A stretch of DNA of 64,000 bases. It comes from Treponema ruminis (lineage in GTDB: Bacteria; Spirochaetota; Spirochaetia; Treponematales; Treponemataceae). This document shows, in pieces, positions 33,696 through 42,840 of this stretch; the first letter of the stretch is position 1, and each line of letters starts with the position of its first letter. The notes beneath the pieces were generated by a model. It was not told the DNA's origin. It worked only from the letters and a program-made list of their open reading frames with translations, and ran no database searches. A program made the translations under genes and the position numbers. The stretch covers positions 2,542,001 through 2,606,000 of the forward strand of contig CP031518.1 in NCBI GenBank assembly GCA_017161305.1, read 5' to 3'.

Positions 33696-33738
33696 ATTAT
33701 TAGACACTTTACATTAGCATATTTGTCACTTTTTTTTA
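33696..33738 (-). promoter_or_regulatory. ECF-type promoter of the sigma factor operon
   Basis: Minus strand: A8, GTGACA (33724-33729), 16 bases, GTGTCT (33702-33707), then AATAATTAAC. The same spacer length and boxes as the other two copies. Confidence 0.7.
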
Positions 33739-33764
33739 ATGGAATTTTATGATATAATTTGAAC

Positions 33765-34658
33765 ATGGAATTAAAAAAAGCGACTTATGGAATAGTCGGA
33801 CTGGGCATCATGGGCGGCTCTTTCGCCAAGTCCATCCGTCAGAATATCTTGAGCCAGGCAGGAAGCTCCGGCAAAGTTCTTGTCTGTAACCGAAGCACAG
33901 CCTGTCTTTCCCAAGCACAAAGCGAAGGCGTTGCCGACCAGACCTTTACCAGCGACAGGGTTGCAGAAATGCTCCCCCTCTGCGACGTCGTTTTCGTCTG
34001 CCTCTACCCTCACGCCACCATTGACTTCATGAAGGAGCACCGAGACCACTTCAAAGCCGGCGCCATCGTCACGGACATTTCAGGGGTAAAGGGCATCTTT
34101 GAAAAATCCATGCCGGAAATTCTCCGCCCGGACGTTGACTTCATCATCGGTCACCCAATGGCTGGCGGTGAAAAGGAAGGCTATGCCAATTCCGATGCAA
34201 AATTTTTCGTAAACCACAACTACATCCTCTGTCCGTCGAGCTTCAACAAGGCAGAAAACCTTGACTTCATGCGCAGCCTGGTTGCAGAAATGGGCTTCAC
34301 CCGCATCACAGAAACTTCATGCGATACCCACGACTATAAAATCGGCTTCACAAGCCAGCTCTGCCACGTTATCGCCAGCGCCCTTGTCGAGAGTGCCGAA
34401 GACCCTGAAATCACGGCTTTTGGCGGCGGTTCTTTCGAAGACCTCACCCGAATCGCAATGATTAACGCTCCCCTCTGGACTGAGCTTTTCATTTCCAACA
34501 AGGAAAAACTTGTTTCCCACATCGAAAATTTCGAAAAGCAGCTTGAACGCTTCAAAAAATACATCACAGAAGAAGATTCAGAAAGCCTGCGCCAGATGCT
34601 CAGCCACACCCGCGAGCAAAGGCTCAAAATGGGAAGCATACGTACTGTAAGGAAATAA
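33765..34658 (+). CDS. tyrA: Prephenate dehydrogenase
   Basis: About 297 residues with a Rossmann NAD(P) site (YGIVGLGIMGGSFAKSIRQ) and GHPMAGGEKEGYANSDAKFF, the conserved prephenate dehydrogenase motif. It oxidises prephenate to 4-hydroxyphenylpyruvate for tyrosine synthesis. TATAAT ends six bases before the ATG, there is no Shine-Dalgarno, and the mRNA is probably leaderless. Confidence 0.87.
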   Translation: MELKKATYGIVGLGIMGGSFAKSIRQNILSQAGSSGKVLVCNRSTACLSQAQSEGVADQTFTSDRVAEMLPLCDVVFVCLYPHATIDFMKEHRDHFKAGAIVTDISGVKGIFEKSMPEILRPDVDFIIGHPMAGGEKEGYANSDAKFFVNHNYILCPSSFNKAENLDFMRSLVAEMGFTRITETSCDTHDYKIGFTSQLCHVIASALVESAEDPEITAFGGGSFEDLTRIAMINAPLWTELFISNKEKLVSHIENFEKQLERFKKYITEEDSESLRQMLSHTREQRLKMGSIRTVRK

Positions 34659-34705
34659 AGCCATAAAGTAGACGATAAATGCTGAACGTGATATACTAAC
34701 TCGTT

Positions 34706-35239
34706 ATGAACAAAGACGAAATCTTGGACAAGGCAATTCGCCGGGTGCCAGACTTTCCAAAGCCTGGCATTCTTTTTTTTGACGTTACCAGCATTCTCAC
34801 AAACCCGCCGGCTTTCAAGCACACAATCGACCGCATGGTTGAAATTTATTCTGCAAAAAAGCCGGATGCAATTGCAGCAGTTGAGTCACGCGGTTTCCTT
34901 TTTGGAGCTCCTTTGGCAGAAAAGCTCGGAATTCCGCTCGTCTTAATCCGCAAAAAGGGCAAGCTCCCAGGCGAAGTTTACAGTGCAAGCTACGCACTTG
35001 AATACGGCGAGGCCACAATCGAAGCCCACAAGGCCGATATCGAAAAGGGCAAAAGCTATCTCGTAATCGATGACCTAATCGCAACAGGCGGCACCCTCAA
35101 TGCCAGCAAAAACCTCATCGAACAGGGCGGCGGCAAAGTTCTGGAGTTCTTCGGAGTAATCGGAATCCCAGAGCTCAACTACGAAAAAGCCCTTTCCCCG
35201 GTTCCAGTAACAACTTTGATTGATTTGTCAGAGAAATAA
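34706..35239 (+). CDS. apt: Adenine phosphoribosyltransferase
   Basis: A 177-residue type I phosphoribosyltransferase. The PRPP loop YLVIDDLIATGGTLNA and the N-terminal RVPDFPKPGILFFDVT are diagnostic for Apt, which salvages adenine to AMP. TATACT lies nine bases before the ATG without a ribosome site. It ends close to a terminator at 35244-35268. Confidence 0.92.
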   Translation: MNKDEILDKAIRRVPDFPKPGILFFDVTSILTNPPAFKHTIDRMVEIYSAKKPDAIAAVESRGFLFGAPLAEKLGIPLVLIRKKGKLPGEVYSASYALEYGEATIEAHKADIEKGKSYLVIDDLIATGGTLNASKNLIEQGGGKVLEFFGVIGIPELNYEKALSPVPVTTLIDLSEK

Positions 35240-35243
35240 AAAA

Positions 35244-35268
35244 AGCCCTCGGTTCATCGCCGAGGGTT
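35244..35268. terminator. Terminator between apt and the aldolase gene
   Basis: AGCCCTCGG and CCGAGGGTT form a GC-rich stem preceded by an A-run and followed by TTTCTTG. It serves apt and, in reverse, the converging aldolase gene. Confidence 0.75.
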
Positions 35269-35314
35269 TCTTGTTTATAGGGTTTCAGCCGCACGAATGC
35301 GGCAGAACTGCAAA

Positions 35315-36283
35315 TTATGCGCGTTTGAGGTGGATTGCAAAACCGCCAACTTCTTTGTCGAGGTAAACAACCTTGAGTGGAGAAGCGTTTTCTTTGCCTG
35401 TCCATTTTGCTGTTTCCATAACAGGGTTGAATCCATATGGCTTCAAGAATGCGAGGGCGCGCTCTACGTTGTTGCAGACCATTGAAATGTGACCGTGAGT
35501 TCCGCGGCCGTTTTCTTTCATGATTTCAACCTGCTCAGAAGCGAAGATTGAAGAGTTGCCGAATTTTGAAGCGAATCCGAAGAGTTCGAACTGTGCTGCG
35601 ATTTCTTTAGCCTCAGCTTCGTTCTTTGCATTGATTCCCATGTGGTCAATGTGGAAGTTGTGCATTGCCTTTACAGCATCTTTACAAATCTGAGTGATTT
35701 CGTCCCATTTTTCGCCCTCGATGAGTGGCTTTTTAACCATCCAGGTTCCGCCCATGCAGAGGATGTTCTTGCGTTTTGCATACTCGCCGACGTTCTCTGT
35801 TGTTACGCCGCCAGTTGGCATGAATGTACACTGTGGGAAAGGACCGCCAAAGTCGTCGATGATTTTGTATCCGCCCTTGCGCTCAGCAGGGAAGAGTTTG
35901 AGGTGTGTAACGCCCTTGTTGATGCAGGCAGTGATTTCTGACGGATTTGAGATTCCAGGCATTGTCGGAACCTTGTTTTTGATACACCAGTCAACTACGT
36001 CCGGGTTGTATCCTGGGCTGACGATGAATTTTGCACCAGCCTTAACTGCTTTTTCAGCCTGCTCAACGTTGAGGACAGTACCTGCACCAACGAGCATGTT
36101 TGGTTCAGCCTTAATCATTGCCTCGATAGCCTCAGCTGCACATGCAGTGCGGAAAGTTACCTCAGAAGCAGGAAGTCCGCCCTTTACGAGAGCGTGTGCC
36201 AGGTCAGCTGCCTTAGAAGCGTCTTCAATTGCGACAACAGGAATAATACCGATGTCACGGAATGTGTCATAAATATCTGCCAT
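35315..36283 (-). CDS. KDPG/KHG aldolase fused to a VOC domain
   Basis: A 322-residue fusion. Residues 1-210 are a 2-keto-3-deoxy-6-phosphogluconate/4-hydroxy-2-oxoglutarate aldolase: VTFRTACA holds the glutamate region and HLKLFPAE the Schiff-base lysine. Residues 215-322 are a glyoxalase/VOC-like domain (HIDHMGINAKNEAE and VVYLDKEVGGFAIHLKRA). The aldolase splits KDPG into pyruvate and glyceraldehyde phosphate; the VOC part may act on a related keto-sugar acid. The gene has no clear operon partner. Confidence 0.85.
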   Translation of the reverse strand: MADIYDTFRDIGIIPVVAIEDASKAADLAHALVKGGLPASEVTFRTACAAEAIEAMIKAEPNMLVGAGTVLNVEQAEKAVKAGAKFIVSPGYNPDVVDWCIKNKVPTMPGISNPSEITACINKGVTHLKLFPAERKGGYKIIDDFGGPFPQCTFMPTGGVTTENVGEYAKRKNILCMGGTWMVKKPLIEGEKWDEITQICKDAVKAMHNFHIDHMGINAKNEAEAKEIAAQFELFGFASKFGNSSIFASEQVEIMKENGRGTHGHISMVCNNVERALAFLKPYGFNPVMETAKWTGKENASPLKVVYLDKEVGGFAIHLKRA

Positions 36284-36391
36284 TTCAATAACCTCTTATT
36301 GTTAATTCTTTAACTACCATTATAGAAAGAATTCACAAATTTGCTTTGATATAATCCTACCAGTATTTTCAAAAAAATGTCTTTTATATTT

Positions 36392-36492
36392 ATGGCGCAA
36401 TCAACTGGCTGCGGGTGTTCCGTGGTTCGCTAACGCTCATTGCGGGCAAGCCCGCAACGCTGCGCGCCACTTCATACCCGGCGCGGCATTTA
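36392..36492. repeat. Dispersed GC-rich palindromic repeat, copy 1
   Basis: Begins ATGGCGCAATCAACTGGCT, contains TTCGCTAACGCTCAT, the hairpin TGCGGGCAAGCCCGCA and CTTCATACCC. Related to 54451-54540 and 63021-63112. It lies just after the stop of the beta-glucosidase gene, which reads towards it. Confidence 0.65.
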
Positions 36493-36496
36493 CCGG

Positions 36497-38779
36497 TTAC
36501 TTTACAGCCTTCTTCAGTTTTTCAACCATTTCCTCGAATTCTTCCTGAGTTGCGTTGTTGCCCATCATCAGAAGGTTTCGGATTGGAAGACCGTCGAACA
36601 TCTCGTCACGCATTTCCTGAGAAATAGCCTCTTTTGAAGACTCGCCCTCTTCCTGGTCAGAATGAGCCTCGGTAAAGTCGCGCAGAATCTTTGCGGTTCT
36701 TTCGTCACGAAGGATGTCGCCTGCACAGGTGTCCGGCGTGATTTCCAGAGGAATCTTCTGGCTTGTCGTAAAGTCAAGAGTCTCGCTCAGGCGGATGTCA
36801 CGGCTTGAAGCTCCGATAAGAATCTCGTATTTTCCGCTTGCGGCATACCAGTCGTGAATGTCTGTGTTGTACCATGCGAGGCTGCGCTTATCCAGAGTGA
36901 ATTTGACCTCAGCAGATTTTCCAGCAGCGATGAAGACCTTTTCAAAGCCCTTCAATTCCTTTGCAGGGCGGCTTGCAGAAGCAGTTTTGTCAGAAACATA
37001 GAGCTGGACGATTTCCTTTCCGTCAACTTTTCCTGTGTTCTTGACCTTTACTGTAACTTCGACAGTCTCATTGTCAGAGAATGATTTTTTGCTCACTGAA
37101 ACTGACTCATATTCGAATGTTGTGTAGCTAAGTCCGTGTCCGAAGGGGAAGAGAACCTTCATTTTGCGGGTATCGTAATAGCGGTAGCCCACGAAAATTC
37201 CTTCGCCGTAGTTTGTATTTGTCTTGTCGTTTGCAAAGCATGTGAAAGAAGGAGTGTCCTCAAGGCGCAGAGGGAATGTTTCGGCAAGCTTTCCGCTCGG
37301 ATTTACCTTTCCGAAAATTACGTTTACGACAGCCTCTCCAACTGCCTCACCGCCAAGATAAGCCTCAACGACAGCATTTACCTTTTCAACCCACGGAAGG
37401 ACGACAGGAGAACCGTTGTGAAGGATGACGATTACACGCTTTCCAAGAGCTGCGATTTTTTCGATAAGCTCGTTCTGCTCTGCCGGCAAATCGAGGTGCT
37501 TTCTGTCATAGCCTTCGCTTTCAAAGCTGTCAGGAAGACCTGCGAATACGACGACAGTTTCTGCCTTCTGAGCAAGGGCAAAGGCTTCGTCAATGAGAGC
37601 CTTGATTTCAGATTCGCTCTTGCCCCTGTTCTCGCTGAAAAATCCCTTTGCATAGTCAAAGGCGATTCCCTTTTCCTTGAGGGCAGAGATAGCGCTTGTT
37701 ACGTTCTTTGTGTTGATGTGGCTTGAACCGCCGCCCTGGAATCTTGGTTTTTCCGCAAACTCACCGATAACGGCGATTTTTGAGCCTTCATTGAGAGGGA
37801 GCACGCCGTCGTTTTTGAGAAGAACGATTGATTCTTCTTCGATTTCGCGGGCAATCTTGTGGTGCGCCTCAAAGTCGAAGCAGCCTTTCTGGCGGTTGTC
37901 TTCAAAATCATATACCCAGCGGAGAATTCGCCTGCATGTTTTGTCCAGAGTCTTTTCAAGCTCAGGATTCTTTTTGACGGCTTCGAGGACCTTTTTGTCG
38001 TTTACGCCGCGGCTTGCAGGCATTTCAAGGTCACATCCGGCTTCGAGGGCTCGGACACGGTCGCTTACGGCCCCCCAGTCACTCATTACGAGTCCCTTAA
38101 AGCCCCATTCCTGGCGGAGAACCTGATCCAAAAGCCACTTGCACTCGCCTACATATTCACCGTTAATCAGGTTGTAGCTGTGCATGATTGTAGCAGGCTG
38201 AGCCTTTTTGACGGCAATTTCAAATGCAGGAAGGTAAATTTCACGCATCGTGCGCTCGTCGCAGTTTGAAGAATTGGTAAGGCGGCGGTATTCCTGATTG
38301 TTCAGGGCAAAATGCTTGAGGGAAGTTCCGACCTTCTTTGACTGAACCGCATTGATGTAAGTAGCGGAAAGCTCACCTGCAAGGTAAGGGTCTTCGCTGA
38401 CATACTCAAAGTTTCGACCGCACAAAGGAGAACGCTTGATGTTGATTGCAGGTCCCAGGATTGTTGAAACGTCTTCTGCCTGACACTCGTCGCCCAGAGT
38501 TTCACCGAGTTTTTTAAGCACTTCACGGTCAAAAGAACTTGCCGTAGCACATGCAGCCGGGAAACAAACAGCCTTGATGCTGTCGTTCATGCCCAGATGG
38601 TCGCCGGCCAGATCCTGCTTGCGAAGTCCGTGAGGACCGTCACTAACCATGATGTTTGGAACGCCGAGCCGCTCCACAGTTTTTGTATGCCAGAAATCAA
38701 GTCCGCTCAAAAGACCGCACTTTTCTTCCAAAGTCATTTTCTTAACAAGTTCTTCAATCTGAGAATCTGAATGTGCCAT
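36497..38779 (-). CDS. Glycoside hydrolase family 3 beta-glucosidase
   Basis: About 760 residues. The N-terminal barrel contains VSDGPHGLRKQ and the nucleophile region GLVMSDWGAV; the C-terminal sandwich has VVFAGLPDSFESEGYDR and PSGKLAETFPLRLEDTPSF, and a fibronectin III-like domain follows (FGHGLSYTTFEYESV). No signal peptide, so it probably hydrolyses imported oligosaccharides. I chose the ATG at 38779 with GGAG nine bases before it; the frame opens 12 codons earlier. It is divergent from the TetR gene. About 110 C-terminal residues are highly charged. Confidence 0.87.
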   Translation of the reverse strand: MAHSDSQIEELVKKMTLEEKCGLLSGLDFWHTKTVERLGVPNIMVSDGPHGLRKQDLAGDHLGMNDSIKAVCFPAACATASSFDREVLKKLGETLGDECQAEDVSTILGPAINIKRSPLCGRNFEYVSEDPYLAGELSATYINAVQSKKVGTSLKHFALNNQEYRRLTNSSNCDERTMREIYLPAFEIAVKKAQPATIMHSYNLINGEYVGECKWLLDQVLRQEWGFKGLVMSDWGAVSDRVRALEAGCDLEMPASRGVNDKKVLEAVKKNPELEKTLDKTCRRILRWVYDFEDNRQKGCFDFEAHHKIAREIEEESIVLLKNDGVLPLNEGSKIAVIGEFAEKPRFQGGGSSHINTKNVTSAISALKEKGIAFDYAKGFFSENRGKSESEIKALIDEAFALAQKAETVVVFAGLPDSFESEGYDRKHLDLPAEQNELIEKIAALGKRVIVILHNGSPVVLPWVEKVNAVVEAYLGGEAVGEAVVNVIFGKVNPSGKLAETFPLRLEDTPSFTCFANDKTNTNYGEGIFVGYRYYDTRKMKVLFPFGHGLSYTTFEYESVSVSKKSFSDNETVEVTVKVKNTGKVDGKEIVQLYVSDKTASASRPAKELKGFEKVFIAAGKSAEVKFTLDKRSLAWYNTDIHDWYAASGKYEILIGASSRDIRLSETLDFTTSQKIPLEITPDTCAGDILRDERTAKILRDFTEAHSDQEEGESSKEAISQEMRDEMFDGLPIRNLLMMGNNATQEEFEEMVEKLKKAVK

Positions 38780-38895
38780 AAAACGCTCCATGATAAAATT
38801 TATTGTGTCAGACAATTATATTGGTGAAATTTTTATAAGGCAAGAAAATTCTTGATATCTGAATAGGTCGATTTTGATATATTTCAGAAATTGTA

Positions 38896-38939
38896 TTGAC
38901 ATTATTATTTAACAGTGTTAAGTTATCAATGTTAAATAA
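38896..38939 (+). promoter_or_regulatory. Promoter and operator of the TetR operon
   Basis: TTGACA (38896-38901) is the -35. TTATTTAACA (38905-38914) and TGTTAAATAA (38930-38939) are exact inverted repeats around the -10 region, so a bound repressor would block the promoter. The adjacent TetR protein is the natural candidate. Confidence 0.65.
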
Positions 38940-38955
38940 TAACGGGAGAAAGAAA

Positions 38956-39549
38956 ATGAGGACTGCAAATCCGAACATAAAGCCGCTCATTAAGGAAAAG
39001 ACACTGAATCTTCTCATGCACAAAAATCCGGATCAGATTGGAATGCGGGACATAGCAAAAGAATGCCAAATTACCGCAACTTCCATCTACCACTACTACA
39101 CAGACAAGGACAGGCTTTTTCAGGAAATTTCACTCGACTGCCTTTACGAACTCAACGAAAGAATCAAGGCGGCCTCAAAAAACGGCAGCAGGGCAAGGGA
39201 ACAGATAAAAAACGCAATCTCCGCTTTCCGGGACTGGAGCTTTGAAAATCCAAGGCGGGCCCTTCTCGTCATGCAGGGAATCAAATCGGCGGACGATGTA
39301 AGTCCCCAACTAATAGAAGAATATTACGTCTGCAACCGGACAGGCGAAGAACTTCTAAAAAAAGCCGTCGAAAACGGTGAGGCAAAGTCAGAAAATCCCC
39401 GGCTTGACGTTGCCCTGCTTATTTCAGGCTTGTGGGGCTGCACGGAAGCTGTTTTGTTGAAAAAAAGCGACGTTGAATACTGGAAAAAAGGCAGGGAATT
39501 CACGGACTCATTCATCGATTTGTGGATGAAGTCAATTTTTAAAAAATAA
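38956..39549 (+). CDS. TetR family transcriptional regulator
   Basis: About 197 residues. The DNA-binding domain reads MRDIAKECQITATSIYHYYTDKDRLFQEI, followed by a helical ligand domain. GGGAG lies before the ATG at 38956. It leads a four-gene run with a DUF2271 protein, a predicted outer-membrane protein and an iron-sulfur flavoprotein, and probably represses this operon from the inverted repeat upstream. Confidence 0.85.
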   Translation: MRTANPNIKPLIKEKTLNLLMHKNPDQIGMRDIAKECQITATSIYHYYTDKDRLFQEISLDCLYELNERIKAASKNGSRAREQIKNAISAFRDWSFENPRRALLVMQGIKSADDVSPQLIEEYYVCNRTGEELLKKAVENGEAKSENPRLDVALLISGLWGCTEAVLLKKSDVEYWKKGREFTDSFIDLWMKSIFKK

Positions 39550-39575
39550 TGCCTTAAATGGCGAAGGAGAATATT

Positions 39576-40214
39576 ATGAAAAAAATTGTATCGGCAGCAG
39601 CAGTCTTAATTCTTGGAACATCTGCACTTTTTGCAAGGGAAGTCAAAATTTCAGTTGGAGCCGGAGAAAACTGGAAGGGAAGGCACACGCCACAGTTTGC
39701 AGTCTGGCTTGAAGACACTGAAGGAAACTATATCCGCACCCTCTACGTCACCGCAAAGGCAAGTAAAAAAAACTGGATTTTCGCACCATCAGAAGGACGC
39801 CCGGAGTCGCTTCCGGTCTGGTATCACGCTTCAAAGCAGGACACTCGCAAGGGAAAGGAAGCTCAAAAAGCAAACGAATTCCTGGGTCTTGATGCGGTGA
39901 CAAGCGCAACACCAAAAGGCGGAATAATCTTCGAGGATGAAATCGAGGACACATCCTGCATAATAAAGGCGGAATTCAACCTCAGCTTTGACTACAACGA
40001 ATTCTACACAAAAAAGAATTCAAGCGATAACGGTCAGCCATCAGTCGTATACCAGGCGGAACTCACAGAAGGCGAAAGCGAGGAAGTAAAGCTCAACTTC
40101 GCAGGAACAGGCTCTCTTGACGGTTCGGACGGTCAAATCCACAAGGACACGGAAGGACTCACGACAGCGACATCAATCGTAAAGCTCACGGCGGTAACAT
40201 TTCCCAAGAAATAA
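39576..40214 (+). CDS. Secreted DUF2271 protein
   Basis: About 212 residues with a signal peptide (VSAAAVLILGTSALFAREV) and a DUF2271 domain (PQFAVWLEDTEGNYIRTLY, then PVWYHASKQ). Proteins of this family often accompany periplasmic flavin transfer or FMN-binding redox proteins. AAGGAG precedes the ATG at 39576. The exact function is unknown. Confidence 0.78.
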   Translation: MKKIVSAAAVLILGTSALFAREVKISVGAGENWKGRHTPQFAVWLEDTEGNYIRTLYVTAKASKKNWIFAPSEGRPESLPVWYHASKQDTRKGKEAQKANEFLGLDAVTSATPKGGIIFEDEIEDTSCIIKAEFNLSFDYNEFYTKKNSSDNGQPSVVYQAELTEGESEEVKLNFAGTGSLDGSDGQIHKDTEGLTTATSIVKLTAVTFPKK

Positions 40215-40237
40215 TTTTTAGCATCAGGAGTTAAAAA

Positions 40238-41215
40238 ATGAAAAAGATTACAAAAATTCTATCAGCAGTTATCGCACTTTCAGGAATTACAGCCTTTGCA
40301 GAAGAAGCAGGAAATTTCTCCCCCCTCAAAATGCAGCTTGTTACGGATTTTGCCTATTATCCAGAATCAAATCCAAAAAAAGGAAAAGGCACGACTTTTG
40401 CCCCGATAACAGGAGCCTTTGACAACGTCGAGTGCCGCACGACCTTCAATGCAGACTACAAAATCGACACCCCCCTCGGAAAGCACTGGCTTCTTGCAAG
40501 CTCAAACGTGATTCTTTCCGGAGCATGTGAGCTTACACCGGTTTCAGTCCGACCTAAAATCAGCGTTGGCTTTCAGCCCCTGCCTTTTTTTGTGGTAAAG
40601 GGCGGATCTTCCGTCGGATTCGGCTGGAACTATTTGGGCTTAGGCGGAATCCGTGAATTCAACCAGGGAAAAAGGGAATACGAGGAAATTTCAACATTCA
40701 GCCACCCTTATTATGACTTTTGGGGACAGGCAATGCTCATGTTCGACACAGGCGCCATCATCCCCGGAGACTGGAATCATGTCGTAATGCTGGCCACATT
40801 CAAGGCTTTCTACTCGTCAATCGCGGGATTTGAAAAAGGAGAGCCTTATGAGTGGCAGTGCAGCAAAAACAAGGTCGGCGGCGCCCAGTACGAAGCAAGC
40901 GGTCTTCTCGCATATCAAATGCCGATTGTCCTTTCAATGGCCGGAGTCATGTATGCGGCAGAAGGACACTTTAAAGGAAGCGACTACGGCGATTTTGACA
41001 AAAACTATGACGGTTCTTTCGTCACACACTCAGTCACTCCGATTTTCCAGTTTAAACTCGGCGAAAAGGACGAACTTTTCTGCCTCTTCAACTTTTCAAG
41101 CCGCCGAAGATTCACGGAAAAGCTTAAAAAGGACGAGGATGCGCTTTTCATGAAAACAGACGGAAGGGAATGGTTCTTCAACCGGATTGCCTTAAGCTGG
41201 ACCCACAATTTCTAA
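40238..41215 (+). CDS. Predicted outer-membrane beta-barrel protein
   Basis: A 325-residue exported protein: signal peptide (ends GITAFAEEA), alternating hydrophobic strands, and a terminal phenylalanine (ALSWTHNF), as expected for an outer-membrane barrel. No close family was recognised. Third gene in the TetR run. Confidence 0.6.
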   Translation: MKKITKILSAVIALSGITAFAEEAGNFSPLKMQLVTDFAYYPESNPKKGKGTTFAPITGAFDNVECRTTFNADYKIDTPLGKHWLLASSNVILSGACELTPVSVRPKISVGFQPLPFFVVKGGSSVGFGWNYLGLGGIREFNQGKREYEEISTFSHPYYDFWGQAMLMFDTGAIIPGDWNHVVMLATFKAFYSSIAGFEKGEPYEWQCSKNKVGGAQYEASGLLAYQMPIVLSMAGVMYAAEGHFKGSDYGDFDKNYDGSFVTHSVTPIFQFKLGEKDELFCLFNFSSRRRFTEKLKKDEDALFMKTDGREWFFNRIALSWTHNF

Positions 41216-41241
41216 AGTCAAACACCAATAGGAGAAATGTC

Positions 41242-41814
41242 ATGAATATCCTTATACTGAACGGAAGCCCCCGCAAGCAGGGCAAAATCTCAAGTCTTCT
41301 TCATGAGGCGGAAAAAAGCCTTATCGAAAAGGGAAACAGCGTAACTTTCATCGATGTTTCTTCTATTAAATTCAACTTCTGCATAGGATGCATGGCATGC
41401 CGGTCAAAGGGCAAATGCATCCTGCCCCAAGATGATGCCCACAAGGTAGCCGAGGAAATCAAAAAATGCGACGGAATCATCGTAGGCACTCCAGTCTACT
41501 GGGGCAACATGTCAGGCTCGCTCAAAAGCCTCTTTGACAGAATGGTTGCCGTAATGATGGGAGAATCAAAGTGGGACATACCCGTTCCACTCCACAAAGG
41601 AAAAAAGGCCCTAATCATAACATCCTGCACCACTCCCTTTCCATTTAACATTCTTGCCGCCCAGACGACAAAAGCCGAAAAAGCACTCAAGGAAATCTTG
41701 GGTTACTCAGGCTTCAAGGTAAGCAAAAAAATCCGCCTGGCAGGCACAAAGGGAATGAAGGAAGTCCCGGCAAAAGCCCTCAAAAAAGCCAGAGAAGCGG
41801 CAAATCTTTTCTAA
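41242..41814 (+). CDS. Iron-sulfur flavoprotein (Isf family)
   Basis: About 190 residues of the flavodoxin-like NADPH:FMN reductase fold. NGSPRKQGKISSLL is the FMN-binding start, and CIGCMACRSKGKC is the compact C-x2-C-x2-C-x5-C cluster motif of Isf proteins. These carry one 4Fe-4S and FMN and reduce O2, peroxide or other acceptors in anaerobes. I chose the ATG at 41242 with AGGAG upstream. Last gene of the TetR run. Confidence 0.82.
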   Translation: MNILILNGSPRKQGKISSLLHEAEKSLIEKGNSVTFIDVSSIKFNFCIGCMACRSKGKCILPQDDAHKVAEEIKKCDGIIVGTPVYWGNMSGSLKSLFDRMVAVMMGESKWDIPVPLHKGKKALIITSCTTPFPFNILAAQTTKAEKALKEILGYSGFKVSKKIRLAGTKGMKEVPAKALKKAREAANLF

Positions 41815-41858
41815 TCTCTTCTTGCATAATTCTAATCTCATGGTAGACTTTAAGGGCT

Positions 41859-42767
41859 ATGCAAAAAGAAGAAAATTTGACTTTTGAAGAAAGAATATCC
41901 GACATCCGAGCAAAGTGGGCTTCAAGCGACAAAAAGCGGGATTCAAAGCTCAGCGTCCCGGAGGGCTTAAAATGCCACTACGACATTTCATACGGTCCTC
42001 ACGGAGAAGCAAACCTGCTCGACATATACATGAGCGCAGAAACCTGTGAAAAGCAGGCTGCAATCGTTAACATCCACGGAGGCGCCTGGGTCTACGGAAG
42101 CAAGGAAGTCTACAAATTCTACTGCATGTCACTTGCAAAACGGGGTTTTGTCGTCGTCAACATCAACTACCGCTTAGCCCCGGAAAATCTTTTTCCTTCA
42201 GCCCTCGAAGACATAAATCAGGCACTTACCTTCATCGAAAAACAGGGCGAAGAATATTTTATCGACAGGGAAAAACTGATTCTTGTGGGAGATTCTGCAG
42301 GCGGTCAGCTGGTAAGCCATTATTCCGCAATCTTCACAAATCCTGACTATGCAAAAGAATACGGATTCACGCTACCAAACATAAAAATCAGGGCAGTTGG
42401 ATTAAACTGCGGACTTTATGATACAAAAAAGGCCGTAATCAATGATTACGACGGAATGTACAAAGTCTGCTTCGAAAAAGATTCTGATTTTACCGACAGG
42501 AATTTTCTTTCAAAAATCGACGTCATTTCAAACATCACCTCTGACTTTCCGCCCTCTTTCGTTATGTCGAGCCATGAAGACTTTCTTTTATACGAAGCCC
42601 AGCCCATGTACGATTTACTGAAAAGCAAGGGAGTCGAATCAATCCTTAAAATCTACGGCAGCAAGGGAAACCGCAAAATCGGACACGTCTTCCATGTAAA
42701 CATGAACCTGGCCGAAGCAAAAATCTGCAACGATGACGAATGTGACTTTTTCAGAAGGTTTGTTTAA
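41859..42767 (+). CDS. Alpha/beta hydrolase, hormone-sensitive-lipase type esterase
   Basis: A 302-residue alpha/beta hydrolase. The oxyanion motif NIHGGAWVYG, the nucleophile GDSAGGQLV and a C-terminal histidine near KIGHVFHVN form the triad with an intervening Asp. No signal peptide. TAGACT lies nine bases before the ATG, and there is no ribosome site. It cleaves short acyl esters, possibly from plant cell wall sugars. Confidence 0.82.
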   Translation: MQKEENLTFEERISDIRAKWASSDKKRDSKLSVPEGLKCHYDISYGPHGEANLLDIYMSAETCEKQAAIVNIHGGAWVYGSKEVYKFYCMSLAKRGFVVVNINYRLAPENLFPSALEDINQALTFIEKQGEEYFIDREKLILVGDSAGGQLVSHYSAIFTNPDYAKEYGFTLPNIKIRAVGLNCGLYDTKKAVINDYDGMYKVCFEKDSDFTDRNFLSKIDVISNITSDFPPSFVMSSHEDFLLYEAQPMYDLLKSKGVESILKIYGSKGNRKIGHVFHVNMNLAEAKICNDDECDFFRRFV

Positions 42768-42840
42768 GGAACAATAATCGACAATATCTTCGAAATTTGA
42801 TAGAATCCTCTATATTATTTTATAAATTAGAGGCTTTTTC

